Shown: in pieces, positions 16,532 to 26,421 of the stretch
How positions within the stretch are numbered: position 1 is the first letter of the stretch
How the letters are laid out: the number at the start of each line of letters is the position of its first letter
From: Paraeggerthella hominis
GTDB taxonomy: Bacteria; Actinomycetota; Coriobacteriia; Coriobacteriales; Eggerthellaceae
Length of the DNA stretch: 64,000 nt
Assembly (NCBI RefSeq): GCF_021044775.1
Contig: NZ_JAJNOQ010000011.1
Location: 1-64,000 of the forward strand
Direction: 5' to 3'
The notes under the pieces: generated by a model
The model's input: only the letters and a program-made list of their open reading frames with translations
Databases searched by the model: none
What the model was told of the DNA's origin: nothing
Made by a program: the position numbers and the translations under genes

Positions 16532-18934
16532 TCACGCTTGCGTTGCAGGGTCCTCGGAAGCCGAGGCGCCGGCAAGCACGCGACGAAGACGCTTGAACCC
16601 TCTGAAGAACCGATAGTTCAGTATATCAACCGCGCCGTCCACCAGCCCCATGTCGACGCCCGACATGGCAAGCGTGCGAAGCGGCGTGTCCATGACCATG
16701 CGCTCGGCCGCCGCGCGCGCCGCAGGGTCGCTGCGCGCGAGCAGCTTCAGCTCGTGGCGCAGAATCCAATGCACGGCGCATCCCACGAGCGACGCCTTGA
16801 GATCCCCTACCGTCGCATTGGGCGTGTAGGGGCGCATGGCAACGATGACCTTGGGATACGGCTTGGCGTACAGCGCCCTGAACGCCTCGTCGGCAAATCC
16901 CGAGGCATGCACCGCGCGATACGCCTGCGGCACCGCTTGCCCCGCGCGGGGAACGCCCGCCACGTCAAGGGTGACGCGCAGCCGCACGTCTTGGCTGGAA
17001 GCGGACACCCGCACATCGTAAGCGCCCTCGAACACCTCCCAAGAGGACGTTTCAGGATCGTAATGCGCGAACGCCCGTCGAGGAAGCGCCAGTTCGACAC
17101 GGCGCTCCTCGCCCGGCTCAAGCGCTACCTTCGCGAACGCCTTGAGTTGCTGAACAGGGCGGATTCCCGCGTCGTCGAGCGGCGCCACGTACAGTTGCAC
17201 GGCCTCCCTGCCGAACCGATCCCCTACGTTTCGAACCGTGCAAGACACGGCGAACCCATCGTCGACCGCCTCGATATGCAGGCTCTCGTACGAGAAGCGG
17301 GTGTAGGACAGCCCGTGCCCGAACGGGTAGGCCACCTCCACGCCGGCGGCATCGTAGTACCGGTAGCCGGAGAACACGCTCTCCCGATAATGCGCCTGCC
17401 TTCCGGTAGCCGGGAAGAAGTCCGCGCACGGCGTGTCGACCAGGCACACGGGCCAGGTTTCCGCAAGCTTGCCCGAAGGGTTCGCGCGACCGAGCAGCAC
17501 GTCGGCAGTCGCCTTCCCGCCGCAGCAGCCCGCCAAGTAGCTCAGCAGGATGGCGTTCGGACGGTCGCGCCAAGGAAGCTCTACGGGCGACCCACCCTGC
17601 AGAACCACCACGGTGTTCGGGTTGGCCGCGCACACGCGCTCGACCAGGCTGTCATGGCCTTCGGGCAGACCCATGTGGGAGCGGTCGGCTCCTTCCGACT
17701 CCGATGCGTCCGGCAGCCCGACGAACACCACAGCCGCATCGCAGCGCCGCGCGACCGCGGCGGCCTCCTCAAGCTGAGCCTCGGTTGCCGCGCCCGTTTC
17801 GCGATCGTAGCCTTCAGCGTACGAGCATGCGGCTTGGGCGGCGACCAGCTCGTCGAACGCGCAGTCGAGCGAAACGGGGTTGATCTTGGACGACCCCGCC
17901 CCCTGGTAGCGCGGGTGCTTTGCGAACGCGCCGATCACCGCGATGCGCGCGCCCAGCTCAAGCGGCAGGGCGCCCTCGTTCTTCAAGAGCACCGCCGACT
18001 GCTCGGCAACCTCGCGCGCAACCTCGAGGCGCGCGTCAAGGTCGCGGATCCGGACGATGTCGCGCGCACGCTCGTGCTTGTCGTGCAGCTGAAGCACGCG
18101 GCGCACGGCGTCGTCCAAGCGCTCGCGGGATATGCGGCCCGCGCGCACGGCGTCAGCCACGTCAAGGCGATAATCGGGGCGAACCCCGGGCATGACCAGG
18201 TCCAATCCCGCCGGCAGGCTGTCGGCGTTCGAGCTTTCGGCGCCCCAGTCGCACACGTAAGCGCCGTCGAAGCCCCACGCCTTGCGGCCAACCTCTTCCA
18301 TAAGCCAAGGGTTCTCGGAGCAATACGTGCCGTTGATCAGGTTGTACGCGGTCATAATGGTCCAGGGCTTGCCCTGTTCCACAGCCAGCCGGAACGGCTC
18401 CAGGTACAGCTCGTGCAACGCCCGCTCGTCCACCACCGAATCGGAGATGAGCCGGTGCGTTTCCTGGTTGTTGCACGCGAAGTGCTTGAGCGACGCGCCC
18501 ACGCCGCGGCTCTGCACGCCTTGGATGTAAGCCGCGCCCAGCGTGCCGGCCAGAAAGGGGTCCTCGCTGAAATACTCGAAGTTGCGACCGCACAACGGGC
18601 TGCGCTTCATGTTCACGCCGGGGCCCAGCACCACGGCCACGCCCTGTTCGCGCGCCTCGTCGCCTATGGCCTCCCCCATGCGCCGCAGCAGGTCGACGTC
18701 GAACGAGCACGCCGAGGCGCTGGCCGTGGGAAAGCACACGGCGGGATCGCTTTGGGAAAGCCCCAGGTTGTCGGCCGCGCCCGACTGGTGACGCAAGCCG
18801 TGCGGGCCGTCGGACACCTCGATAGGGGCAACGCCCAGCCGAGGGCAGCCGCCGAGGACCCAGTAGCCCTCGCCGGTCAGGCATGCGCACTTCTCTTCGA
18901 GCGTCATCTGCTCGAGCACCGATTCGACGTCCAT
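16532..18934 (-). CDS. Glycoside hydrolase family 3 beta-glycosidase
   Basis: 800 residues, no signal peptide, so cytoplasmic. The GH3 N-terminal barrel contains EVSDGPHGLR, GPGVNMKRSPLCGRNFEYFSEDP, KHFACNNQETHR and GAYVCDWGAESS, whose Asp is the expected nucleophile. The second domain (KNEGALPL, GAGSSKINP, YAEGYDRE) and a fibronectin-III-like domain (LYVAPLDD, KVALEPGEERRVEL) follow. About 140 residues after that form an extra C-terminal region. It probably cleaves beta-glucosides taken up by the cell; plant phenolic glucosides are an attractive but unproven substrate. Strong AAGGAGAGGATGCCTT before the ATG. Confidence 0.9.
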   Translation of the reverse strand: MDVESVLEQMTLEEKCACLTGEGYWVLGGCPRLGVAPIEVSDGPHGLRHQSGAADNLGLSQSDPAVCFPTASASACSFDVDLLRRMGEAIGDEAREQGVAVVLGPGVNMKRSPLCGRNFEYFSEDPFLAGTLGAAYIQGVQSRGVGASLKHFACNNQETHRLISDSVVDERALHELYLEPFRLAVEQGKPWTIMTAYNLINGTYCSENPWLMEEVGRKAWGFDGAYVCDWGAESSNADSLPAGLDLVMPGVRPDYRLDVADAVRAGRISRERLDDAVRRVLQLHDKHERARDIVRIRDLDARLEVAREVAEQSAVLLKNEGALPLELGARIAVIGAFAKHPRYQGAGSSKINPVSLDCAFDELVAAQAACSYAEGYDRETGAATEAQLEEAAAVARRCDAAVVFVGLPDASESEGADRSHMGLPEGHDSLVERVCAANPNTVVVLQGGSPVELPWRDRPNAILLSYLAGCCGGKATADVLLGRANPSGKLAETWPVCLVDTPCADFFPATGRQAHYRESVFSGYRYYDAAGVEVAYPFGHGLSYTRFSYESLHIEAVDDGFAVSCTVRNVGDRFGREAVQLYVAPLDDAGIRPVQQLKAFAKVALEPGEERRVELALPRRAFAHYDPETSSWEVFEGAYDVRVSASSQDVRLRVTLDVAGVPRAGQAVPQAYRAVHASGFADEAFRALYAKPYPKVIVAMRPYTPNATVGDLKASLVGCAVHWILRHELKLLARSDPAARAAAERMVMDTPLRTLAMSGVDMGLVDGAVDILNYRFFRGFKRLRRVLAGASASEDPATQA

Positions 18935-18958
18935 AAGGCATCCTCTCCTTGCGCCCTG

Positions 18959-20371
18959 CTACGACAGCGGTTCCGGACCGGCGTCAAGGCCGCCGTGGGC
19001 CAGCGCATCGACGAACACGCGGTAATCAGCTTCGTTCTGGTCGGCGTAGGCGCGCGCGAAATCAGCTACGGCCCGGTCGAACGAACCCGATGTTCCCAGG
19101 TAGCCTGCGATGGCGCACCGATCGCCCGTGCGCGCATGAGCGCGTGCGAGCGTCCAGCCGCACAAACGGCCCGTGGCCTCGATCTCGGCGGCGGGCGCCG
19201 TTTCAAGATCGGTCGACGTCTTCCAATCCCAAAGCTGCCGTACGTAGTAATCGCGCTTGCGGCCCGTCTCGTCCGGCGCGCTCGTCCATCCGAGCAGCAC
19301 GTCCCCCGCAGCCTGCATGAGCCGCTGCCCCTGCACCACGCGCTGGCCGTGGGACGCCCATCCGCTGGGTCCGCAATAACGCTCGAGCACCGAAGCCTGC
19401 GCTTCTTTCACCTGCAGCACAAGCGGATCGCGCACGTCTCGACCCACAAGCGCGATAATCCACGCTCGCGTGCCCACGCTTCCCACGCCCACCACCTTTT
19501 GGGCGGCGTCAAGGTATTCGTACTGATCGAACAGGCAGCATCGCTCGGGCGCAAGGCTTTCACGGTACCCCTCCAGAAGCTCGATGAGCGAGGCGGCCAC
19601 GCGATCGGCCTCGGCAACGGACGAGAACCGATCGAGCGGAACCACGTTGGGGGGATCGAACGCGATGGTCGCTCCTGCTTCGCCCACCTGCACGAACCGG
19701 CCAAACGCACGGGCGCTCGTCTTCGAGAAGGCGCGTTCGAGCTGCTTGCGCACGCGGCGCTCCTCCTTTGCGGAAGCGCCCTGCAAGGCATGCGACAGCA
19801 CCTCTTCCACATCGAGGCGCGCGCTGTGCACGTCAAGGGCCCCTTTGCGCGCGAACGAGGCCATGGCCTCGCGGTAGGCCGCCGTCGCAGAGCGCACCGC
19901 AGCGCGACGCCAACTGGGCTTGAAGCCGCGGTTGCGCCCGCATATTTCGATGCTTGCAGCCAGGCGCTTGACATCCCACTCCCACGGCGCGGGCGCGGTT
20001 TCGTCGAAATCGTTGACGTCGAACACAAGGCGCCGATCAGGTGCCGCGAAACCGCCGAAGTTCGCTATATGCGCATCGCCGCACGCCTGCACCGCCAAGC
20101 CGGTGGAAGGAGTGCGCGCAAGGTCGGCCGCCATGCCCGCCGCGTTGCCGCGGAAGAAGGCGAACGGAGACGCGCTCATGCGCAGATGGCGCTCGGGCAG
20201 CAGGTAGCGCAAGCGATCCGCCTCTTGCTCCCTCAAAAGGTCGATGACCTGGGAGCGACCCGCCTGCACGGACCAGGCGGCATGGGATGCGCGCGGAACG
20301 GCGCCGCGCAGGGCCTTGCCGCGGGAAAGCCCGCTTCCGACGGCCGCGCTGCAATCGCAATCAAGCTTCAT
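18959..20371 (-). CDS. DUF2252 protein
   Basis: 470 residues. The family motifs are clear: RYLLPERHLRMSASPFAFFRG, VQACGDAHIANFGGF (His/Asp), and FDVNDFDETAPAPWEWDVKRL. These resemble aminoglycoside-phosphotransferase/kinase-like folds, but no activity is established for DUF2252. The ATG at 20371 is preceded by GGAAGGGATGGTCCC. It lies 24 bp ahead of the GH3 gene in the same direction and may be co-transcribed with it. Confidence 0.85.
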   Translation of the reverse strand: MKLDCDCSAAVGSGLSRGKALRGAVPRASHAAWSVQAGRSQVIDLLREQEADRLRYLLPERHLRMSASPFAFFRGNAAGMAADLARTPSTGLAVQACGDAHIANFGGFAAPDRRLVFDVNDFDETAPAPWEWDVKRLAASIEICGRNRGFKPSWRRAAVRSATAAYREAMASFARKGALDVHSARLDVEEVLSHALQGASAKEERRVRKQLERAFSKTSARAFGRFVQVGEAGATIAFDPPNVVPLDRFSSVAEADRVAASLIELLEGYRESLAPERCCLFDQYEYLDAAQKVVGVGSVGTRAWIIALVGRDVRDPLVLQVKEAQASVLERYCGPSGWASHGQRVVQGQRLMQAAGDVLLGWTSAPDETGRKRDYYVRQLWDWKTSTDLETAPAAEIEATGRLCGWTLARAHARTGDRCAIAGYLGTSGSFDRAVADFARAYADQNEADYRVFVDALAHGGLDAGPEPLS

Positions 20372-20512
20372 GGGACCATCCCTTCCGAGCGCGCGAAGCG
20401 CTCTGACCGCATACTGCCGCTTCGTGCAAGGCGCAGTGGAGAGTACAGTATAGGCGAGCGGCGCTCTGCCGGCCGCCTTCCGCGAAACAGGGCGGATCAA
20501 CCGCGAAATCGG

Positions 20513-21247
20513 TCACTTCGGCAACGTGGAGCCCGACCCCCTTCCCCCGCAGGCGGCATCTACGAAATACCGATGGTACGCCTCGTGCATCTTGCGCTTC
20601 TCTTTAACGCGCACAGGAACGCGAGTGCCGTCGCGCAGGACGAAGTCGTCGCGCACGTCGGCGATGTAGTCCATGTTGACCAGGCAACTGCGATGGCAGC
20701 GCAGGAAGCGGCCGTCGTCGAGCTGATCCTGTACGTCGCCAAGCTTGGCGAAACCACGATAGCAAGCGCCGTCCACCGTATGCAGCAAGACCGCATGATC
20801 GCGGCTTTCCAAATACAGGATGTCGCCGTAGGGAATGTAGCGACGTCCGGTTCCCACGCGAAACGCCAAGCGGGGAACGGAAGACGGCAGCACTCGGTCG
20901 AGCACGCGCTCGATCCCCTGCTCGCTTACGGGCTTGATCAGGTAATCGGTTGCGCGCACCTCGTAGCTGTCCACGGCGTGTTCGCGCGATACAGTCAAAA
21001 AGACGATATTCGTGCTCGCACCGGCGCTGCGCAAGGCGCGCGCAACGGACAGGCCGTTCTCTTGCTCCAGGTACACGTCCAAGAACACGAGATCGAAAGG
21101 CTGCTTCGCGGAATCCGCGATCAATTCCCGACCTGTGGCGTATTCTTCGCAGCTTGCGCGGGCGCCACGCGCCGACAAAACGCGATCGAGAACCGTGCGC
21201 AGCTCGGTGCGGCACACGTCCTCATCGTCGCAGATCGCTATCCTCAA
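20513..21247 (-). CDS. LytTR-family response regulator
   Basis: 244 residues. The receiver domain has IAICDDED, the phosphoacceptor Asp in LVFLDVYLEQENG and a Lys in DYLIKPV. The LytTR DNA-binding domain (about 135-235) includes YIPYGDILYLESRDHAVLLHT and FLRCHRSCLVNMDYI. It acts with the kinase gene just upstream at 21407-23263. The start is a TTG (RIAICDDE) with GGAAGG in front; an upstream TTG is possible. Such pairs often regulate envelope or peptide-signal genes, and the divergent surface-protein gene is the natural candidate target. Confidence 0.9.
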   Translation of the reverse strand: MRIAICDDEDVCRTELRTVLDRVLSARGARASCEEYATGRELIADSAKQPFDLVFLDVYLEQENGLSVARALRSAGASTNIVFLTVSREHAVDSYEVRATDYLIKPVSEQGIERVLDRVLPSSVPRLAFRVGTGRRYIPYGDILYLESRDHAVLLHTVDGACYRGFAKLGDVQDQLDDGRFLRCHRSCLVNMDYIADVRDDFVLRDGTRVPVRVKEKRKMHEAYHRYFVDAACGGRGSGSTLPK

Positions 21248-21406
21248 CTCGCCTTCCCGCCTTCCTTGCAAAGATGCAGCCGCCTGGCTTTTCCTATGAA
21301 CAGTTTACTCGCAATTTAGCGGCACACCACTATTGACATGCGGCTATCGGCAACGAATCCGCCGCGATAGAGCATGCGGGAACCGGCACGGCAAGATCGA
21401 AACGGG

Positions 21407-23263
21407 TCACAGGCCGCGTTCTTTCGCCCCATTCCCAAGCTTCAATACAAGGCGCACGACGACCGCGTCCTCGCCCGAATCGATGACCAGCGCGCCGTCG
21501 TGCGCCTCGACGATCTGCCGCATAGCGGGCAGGCCCCATCCGTGATCGCCCCCGTCGGACTTGCTCGTGGCATCGAACGATGCATCGGCGGGCATGACGT
21601 TCTCGCACCGTGCAACCAGTCGGTCGCCTTCGACGCACATGGCGAAGTCCACGTAGGGACGCCGGCACCCCGCAAGGCGCGCGCGATCGCACGCCTCCAC
21701 TGCGTTCGACAGCAGGTTGGACAGCAGCACCGCAAGCTCGGTGTCGCGCAGCGGCAGCTCCTCGGGGACGCGCACGTCGCACCGCACTTCAACGCCGCGC
21801 TCCTGAGCAGGCGCCAAATACCCCGTCAGAGCCGCGTTCACCACCAGGTTGCCCGAATAGCGAACCGGAGCCGCGGCGTCATGGCCGGAAGTGAGCTCGT
21901 CCAGATAGGATCGGCACCGATCCAAAGCGCCCTCTTCAAGCAGGCGCCGCAACGTCTCCACGTGATGGCGCAGATCGTGACGGGCCATCCGGGTAGCCTC
22001 CTCGGCACGACGCATATGCAGCAAGCTGTCCTTCGCCGCACGCGCCTGCACGGACAGATCCCGCACCCGCTCCTGCGCGGCGCTCATCCTTCTCACGCGA
22101 ACGACCAGCATGCAGGCGAACACGGCTACCATGGCCAGCGCCGCGTATTCCTGCTGCCAAAGGCCGTACAACGGCTCGTACGCGTTGTTGTCCAGCAGAT
22201 TCGCCCCCAAAGAAGCGCCCAGGACCGCGCATGCGCACAGGACGTAGCGCGCTTCGGGGCTGCGCGACCCCAGGCCAATCGCGGCGCAGACCGTCAGCAT
22301 GACCCAGCAGGCCAGCCTGAGCAGGGTCTGATACGCGCCGTACGCTTCGATGGTGACCGGCCAAAGCGGAATGACCGCAGCCACCCACACGAGCGTGACC
22401 AGCGGCAAGAAGAGCATCGCTCGACGCGCAACGCGTGCCCACGACCGATCGAGCGCCCCCGTCGAGCGCGCCGCCACCGACGCCGCGCACACGAACACCG
22501 CCGTCCAGGCCGCATCCTCGACGGCGTAGACCCACGGATCCCCCAAGCCCAAGCGCCACGCGATCCCCCGCCAGCCCGCAACGGACAGCGCAAGGCACAG
22601 CAGGCCGAAATCCCGTACGACCGGGTCTTCCCCGCGGCGCCCGTACACAGCGAACGCGAACAGCGCCGAGACGAGCGGAAACAGCACGAGCACGCCCGAT
22701 AGCAGGGAGTTCGCCAGCTCAACCTGCGCGATAGCCTGCGCCGAACCGATAAGGGGCGGGTACACAAGACCGCTGTAGTAATGGGATTGGTTGCGAACCT
22801 CCAGCACAAGCTCGGTGTGCTCGCCCACGATCAAGGCCGCTTCCGGACCCGTCTTGTCCGACGCCACCGAAATCCCGTTCGCGTACAGCGTGTAGTCGGT
22901 GAACACTTCGGGCAGCAGAATGACGAGAGAGCGCTCGGCGCGCGGCCCTTCGTAGCGCACGTCCAAACGGTACGTCGCGCTGCCGAACGCCGACGTGCCA
23001 TTCGGCAGGTACGAGAAGTTCGAGTACTGCCCGATGAACGTCTCGATCGGAGCGGATCCGTCCATGGAAACAAGCCAGCCGTCCACGAGCGGGACGGACC
23101 GAGCCACGTCGTCGTCGGAAAGCGCGATCGAACCGTCGTCCCCGTACGGCGGAGGCGCAGCGTATTTGTTATCATGGAAATACGTAAACGAAAGCAAGCA
23201 GCCAACCGCAAGGAACACGACCGCAGCAGGGACGAGCGCACGGACGATAGCGCGAACCGACAT
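21407..23263 (-). CDS. 7TM-DISM-like sensor histidine kinase
   Basis: 618 residues. An N-terminal membrane anchor is followed by an extracytoplasmic sensing domain (about 35-185, jelly-roll type, with TYRLDVRYEG and LYANGISV). Seven hydrophobic helices cover about 190-390. A coiled-coil dimerisation segment carries the phosphoacceptor in ARHDLRHHVETL. The ATPase domain has LLSNLLSNAVEAC (N box) and HGWGLPAM (G box). It is a GHKL kinase of the AgrC/LytS-type partner class, matched with the LytTR regulator downstream. SD GGGAGGGGCACC. Ligand not deducible. Confidence 0.9.
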   Translation of the reverse strand: MSVRAIVRALVPAAVVFLAVGCLLSFTYFHDNKYAAPPPYGDDGSIALSDDDVARSVPLVDGWLVSMDGSAPIETFIGQYSNFSYLPNGTSAFGSATYRLDVRYEGPRAERSLVILLPEVFTDYTLYANGISVASDKTGPEAALIVGEHTELVLEVRNQSHYYSGLVYPPLIGSAQAIAQVELANSLLSGVLVLFPLVSALFAFAVYGRRGEDPVVRDFGLLCLALSVAGWRGIAWRLGLGDPWVYAVEDAAWTAVFVCAASVAARSTGALDRSWARVARRAMLFLPLVTLVWVAAVIPLWPVTIEAYGAYQTLLRLACWVMLTVCAAIGLGSRSPEARYVLCACAVLGASLGANLLDNNAYEPLYGLWQQEYAALAMVAVFACMLVVRVRRMSAAQERVRDLSVQARAAKDSLLHMRRAEEATRMARHDLRHHVETLRRLLEEGALDRCRSYLDELTSGHDAAAPVRYSGNLVVNAALTGYLAPAQERGVEVRCDVRVPEELPLRDTELAVLLSNLLSNAVEACDRARLAGCRRPYVDFAMCVEGDRLVARCENVMPADASFDATSKSDGGDHGWGLPAMRQIVEAHDGALVIDSGEDAVVVRLVLKLGNGAKERGL

Positions 23264-23294
23264 GGTGCCCCTCCCCCGAGACGACAGGATCCTC

Positions 23295-24407
23295 GTGCCA
23301 CATCATACCAGAAGCGAATCGAAGGCGGCGGCGTTCGGTTGCTGCGCCCTTGCCGCATGCGCGGCGCTCGCGATAGGATGCGCATGCCCGAGCGCAAATC
23401 AAGCCTGGGCGCACGAGGGCGTCGCGCTCTCGGATCGCTCGTTGGGAGGAAGCGGCGGGGTTCTCGGCGGCGGGATCTCGGGGAACGGCACCGCATCCCC
23501 GACCGTCGAGCAGCCGTACGGCCAGATTGTCAGGATCATACCGGGAAGGGGCATGACGACCGTCTTGTTTCTGCCGGCGCTCCCCATCGATCCCGGATGG
23601 GGGCAGGTGAAGCACCCCGACCTGCAGGTTCTGTACCTGGATCGCCGCTACGCCGACGAACCTGAAGACTCCTGGGAGCGCTGGGGCGTCTACACGTGGA
23701 ACGAAGACCACCTGATGTACGAAACGCCTGAAGGGGATGGCATCAGGGCCGTGTACGACGACAACTTCGCCAATCCGTCCATTCGGCATTGCGCAGTCTT
23801 CCATCGCTCCGAAACCGTCGACTACCGCGACTTCTACCTTCGCGCCACGGCCGTCGTGCTCCAAGACGGCGAAACCGTGGAGACGGTCTTCGAGCCCGCG
23901 CTCATCACCTACCCCGAAGGCTCGCGTCCCTCCGACGACGAGAACGGCCTCACGCCGCCTCCTTCGGTCGTCAATCCGCCCGAAACCGATTCGGGAGGCA
24001 CGGGCGGAAACATTGGAGGCGTAGGACAGGGCGAAAGCGAGCGCGTCCATCCCGAAGGCGGGCCCGAAGCGCCGGAGAGCAACGGGCCTGCCGCGCAGGA
24101 GGCATCTGAGCCGACGGGCGCAGGCGGCGTTCGCGCGAGCGACGCGCCCCAGGAGCGCACCGCGTCCGAGCCTGCGCAACCGTCGGTCGCCCCGGCACCC
24201 GAAAAAGCCTACGCCGCACAGGAACCAACCGTCGAGCCTGGCGCCGCCGCAACCCAAAAGCCAACCGTCGAGTCCGACGCCGCCGCAAGCGAGGTCGCGG
24301 ACGAGCCCGCCGGCCTGCCCGGATTCGCCTGGGCCTTGGGCCTGACGGCCGGGGTCGTGGGCATAGCCGGCGGCGCGATCGCCGTCATGCGCGCCAAGCG
24401 CCGCTAA
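23295..24407 (+). CDS. Secreted surface protein with C-terminal membrane anchor
   Basis: About 370 residues. Signal peptide at the N-terminus (cleavage likely after AWA). A globular domain of about 170 residues has QPYGQIVRIIPGRGM, DRRYADEPEDSWERWGVYTWNE and YRDFYLRATAVVLQDGETVET. A low-complexity Pro/Glu/Ala/Thr linker is followed by a C-terminal membrane helix (WALGLTAGVVGIAGGAIAV) and a basic RAKRR end. No LPXTG motif. Start chosen as GTG 23295 with AGGA 5 nt away; an ATG at 23262 would overlap the divergent kinase start. The stop overlaps the torD stop convergently. Function unknown; it is divergent from the kinase-regulator pair. Confidence 0.65.
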   Translation: MPHHTRSESKAAAFGCCALAACAALAIGCACPSANQAWAHEGVALSDRSLGGSGGVLGGGISGNGTASPTVEQPYGQIVRIIPGRGMTTVLFLPALPIDPGWGQVKHPDLQVLYLDRRYADEPEDSWERWGVYTWNEDHLMYETPEGDGIRAVYDDNFANPSIRHCAVFHRSETVDYRDFYLRATAVVLQDGETVETVFEPALITYPEGSRPSDDENGLTPPPSVVNPPETDSGGTGGNIGGVGQGESERVHPEGGPEAPESNGPAAQEASEPTGAGGVRASDAPQERTASEPAQPSVAPAPEKAYAAQEPTVEPGAAATQKPTVESDAAASEVADEPAGLPGFAWALGLTAGVVGIAGGAIAVMRAKRR

Positions 24408-25105
24408 ACGCCGACGCCCTCCGCGAACGCGCAGCACGCGCCCTCGGCAACCTCCACGATACCAAGGTAGTAGCCTTCGGGGGCGGCGCTTTCCACCGCC
24501 TCGCGCAGCGCCGTCGCCCAAGAAGCCGGGTGCTCGCTTGCGAAACGCGCCAAACGGCGCCCGTCGCCCGCGGGGCGCTGGCCCGTCGCCATCTCCCTGC
24601 AAGCCGCAGCCAAGTAGAGCAGCTCCAGGCCAAGGTGGTCGGGGTACTGGTTGCTCGGCCCGCGCACGGCAAGGCCCGCGTCGCGCAGCAAAGCGCGCAT
24701 CTCGAAGGCCGCATCGCCGAAGCCCGCCTCCCCTACGCGCCCGCGCACGGCGTACATGGTTTCCCAAGGCGGCGCCGCAGGCTTGGGCGGGCCGATGAAC
24801 AACCGCGCGTACTCCACGTCCACGCGCTCGACGGCGGCATCGCGGCACGAGGAAGCGCCGCGCGCATAGCGCTTCAGCCGATCGACCCCCAAAGCAGCCC
24901 GATCATGACAGCGAAAAGCGCTGCTCAGCTGCTGGGAAAACGCATCCCAGAACGATTCGTGCAGTCCGATCGACGTTTCGGTGGTCATGGGCCGCAGCAA
25001 GCTGTTGCCAAGAAACGCGAACGTTTCCGCCCGGCTACGCCATACGTCCCGCCAGGTCGAGGTTGCCGCAAGCACCGACGCCGGCCACTCGGCGCATTCC
25101 ATCAT
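24404..25105 (-). CDS. TorD/DmsD-family chaperone for the molybdoenzyme
   Basis: 233 residues. All-helical TorD fold with YARLFIGPPKPAAPPWETMY (the family's E/YxRLF and PPxES-like stretch) and NQYPDHLGLELLYLAAAC. It binds the Tat signal of the catalytic subunit and helps cofactor insertion before export. It is the last gene of the operon, 2 bp after the NrfD stop, so translation is coupled. Confidence 0.88.
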   Translation of the reverse strand: MMECAEWPASVLAATSTWRDVWRSRAETFAFLGNSLLRPMTTETSIGLHESFWDAFSQQLSSAFRCHDRAALGVDRLKRYARGASSCRDAAVERVDVEYARLFIGPPKPAAPPWETMYAVRGRVGEAGFGDAAFEMRALLRDAGLAVRGPSNQYPDHLGLELLYLAAACREMATGQRPAGDGRRLARFASEHPASWATALREAVESAAPEGYYLGIVEVAEGACCAFAEGVGV

Positions 25106-25107
25106 AG

Positions 25108-26334
25108 CTACTCCTCTGCTCCTAAACTACGCTCCCAAGCCTTGTCGTCGGCCTCGGCGGGAGCGGGGTCGTAGCGCAAGAACACTTTCGCCAGCAGCAA
25201 AAACGCCATGACGCCCACGGCCACCATGCCCACGACGATCAGGATCTCGGGCAGCGTAGGAGCGTACGAGCTGGTCACGGCCCAACCGTCCATGCCGTAC
25301 AGGCCCCTTGACGAGCTGGACCCGCTCACCAGGCCCGGAGCGCCCGACACGTTCGGGAATATGAAGCTGGTGAACAAAAGCCAGATGCGCTTGCAAAACA
25401 CGCCGACCACAACGCCTGCCGCCGCCAACGCGACCAAACCGGGGCGTCGGCGATTGCGCGCGAACACGAGGATGCAGAACGGAACGACCACGCCCACGAT
25501 AACCTCGATCCAGAAGAAGGGAGCGGTTGCGCCCCACACCATCTGGCCGAACACCTCCATGCCGTGCTCGGTGCCGGGATAGGCCATGGTCAGCACCTCG
25601 CATCCCACCATATAGCCGTCCACTGCGATGCACACGGCAAGAAGGCCCGCCAGGTTCGCGATAAGCTTGCGCGACGTGGCGAACACGCGCTGCCGGTTCA
25701 TCCACAGAAGCGACAGCAGCAAAAGCGCCAAGCCCGAATCCATGGCCGACGCCACGAACAGCGGGGCCATGATGGTGGAGTACCAGCCTTCGCGCGCAAT
25801 CTGCAATCCGAAGATCCACGCCGTCACCGAGTGCACCAGGATAGCCACCGGCAGGGCGAAGCGCGATACGATGGCCACCTTGTCCTTCGCACCGGGCTTG
25901 CGCGACGTCATGAAGTACAGGTAGACCAGGTTGATGACCAGATACGTGCTGATCACGCATATATCCCATAGAAGCGGCGAAACGAAGTTGGGCGTTACCA
26001 GCAAGTTGAGCAGGCGCACGATGCCGCCCAGGTCGATCAAAACGAACGAGCCCGCGATGCAGATGCACACGAGCGATACCAAGATGGCGGGAAGGGCCAC
26101 CTTCTTGTACTCCGCCACGTGGAAGATCGACGCCGACGAAGCCACGATAAGGCCGCCCGCGGACAGCCCCACGAAAAACATGAAGCAGGCGATGTACAGG
26201 CCCCATGACGTGCCGTTCGACATGCCCGTGACGCCCAACCCGCCGACGAACTGGTACGCATACGCGCCCACGCCGACGGCCGCAAGGGCGGCCAACACGG
26301 CGAAGGCGATTTTATAGGTTCTTGTTAACTGCAT
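25108..26334 (-). CDS. NrfD/PsrC-type membrane quinol-oxidising subunit
   Basis: 408 residues with about ten membrane helices. WGLYIACFMFFVGLSAGG is the signature of the polysulfide-reductase NrfD family (PF03916). It anchors the iron-sulfur and molybdenum subunits and exchanges electrons with menaquinone. SD AAGGAGAAACCTAC. It lies 87 bp after the ferredoxin gene in the same operon. Confidence 0.93.
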   Translation of the reverse strand: MQLTRTYKIAFAVLAALAAVGVGAYAYQFVGGLGVTGMSNGTSWGLYIACFMFFVGLSAGGLIVASSASIFHVAEYKKVALPAILVSLVCICIAGSFVLIDLGGIVRLLNLLVTPNFVSPLLWDICVISTYLVINLVYLYFMTSRKPGAKDKVAIVSRFALPVAILVHSVTAWIFGLQIAREGWYSTIMAPLFVASAMDSGLALLLLSLLWMNRQRVFATSRKLIANLAGLLAVCIAVDGYMVGCEVLTMAYPGTEHGMEVFGQMVWGATAPFFWIEVIVGVVVPFCILVFARNRRRPGLVALAAAGVVVGVFCKRIWLLFTSFIFPNVSGAPGLVSGSSSSRGLYGMDGWAVTSSYAPTLPEILIVVGMVAVGVMAFLLLAKVFLRYDPAPAEADDKAWERSLGAEE

Positions 26335-26421
26335 GTAGGTTTCTCCTTAACGCACGGATCTGCGCAGCCGCTCGGGCGGCGCGACGCCGCAACGTCGCGC
26401 CGCCCGGCCAAGCGATGCGAT

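Noticed and set aside
16538..21319. 1.6-kilo-residue open frame on the plus strand
   Set aside because: Runs antisense through GH3, DUF2252 and LytTR genes, all of which have clear family motifs.
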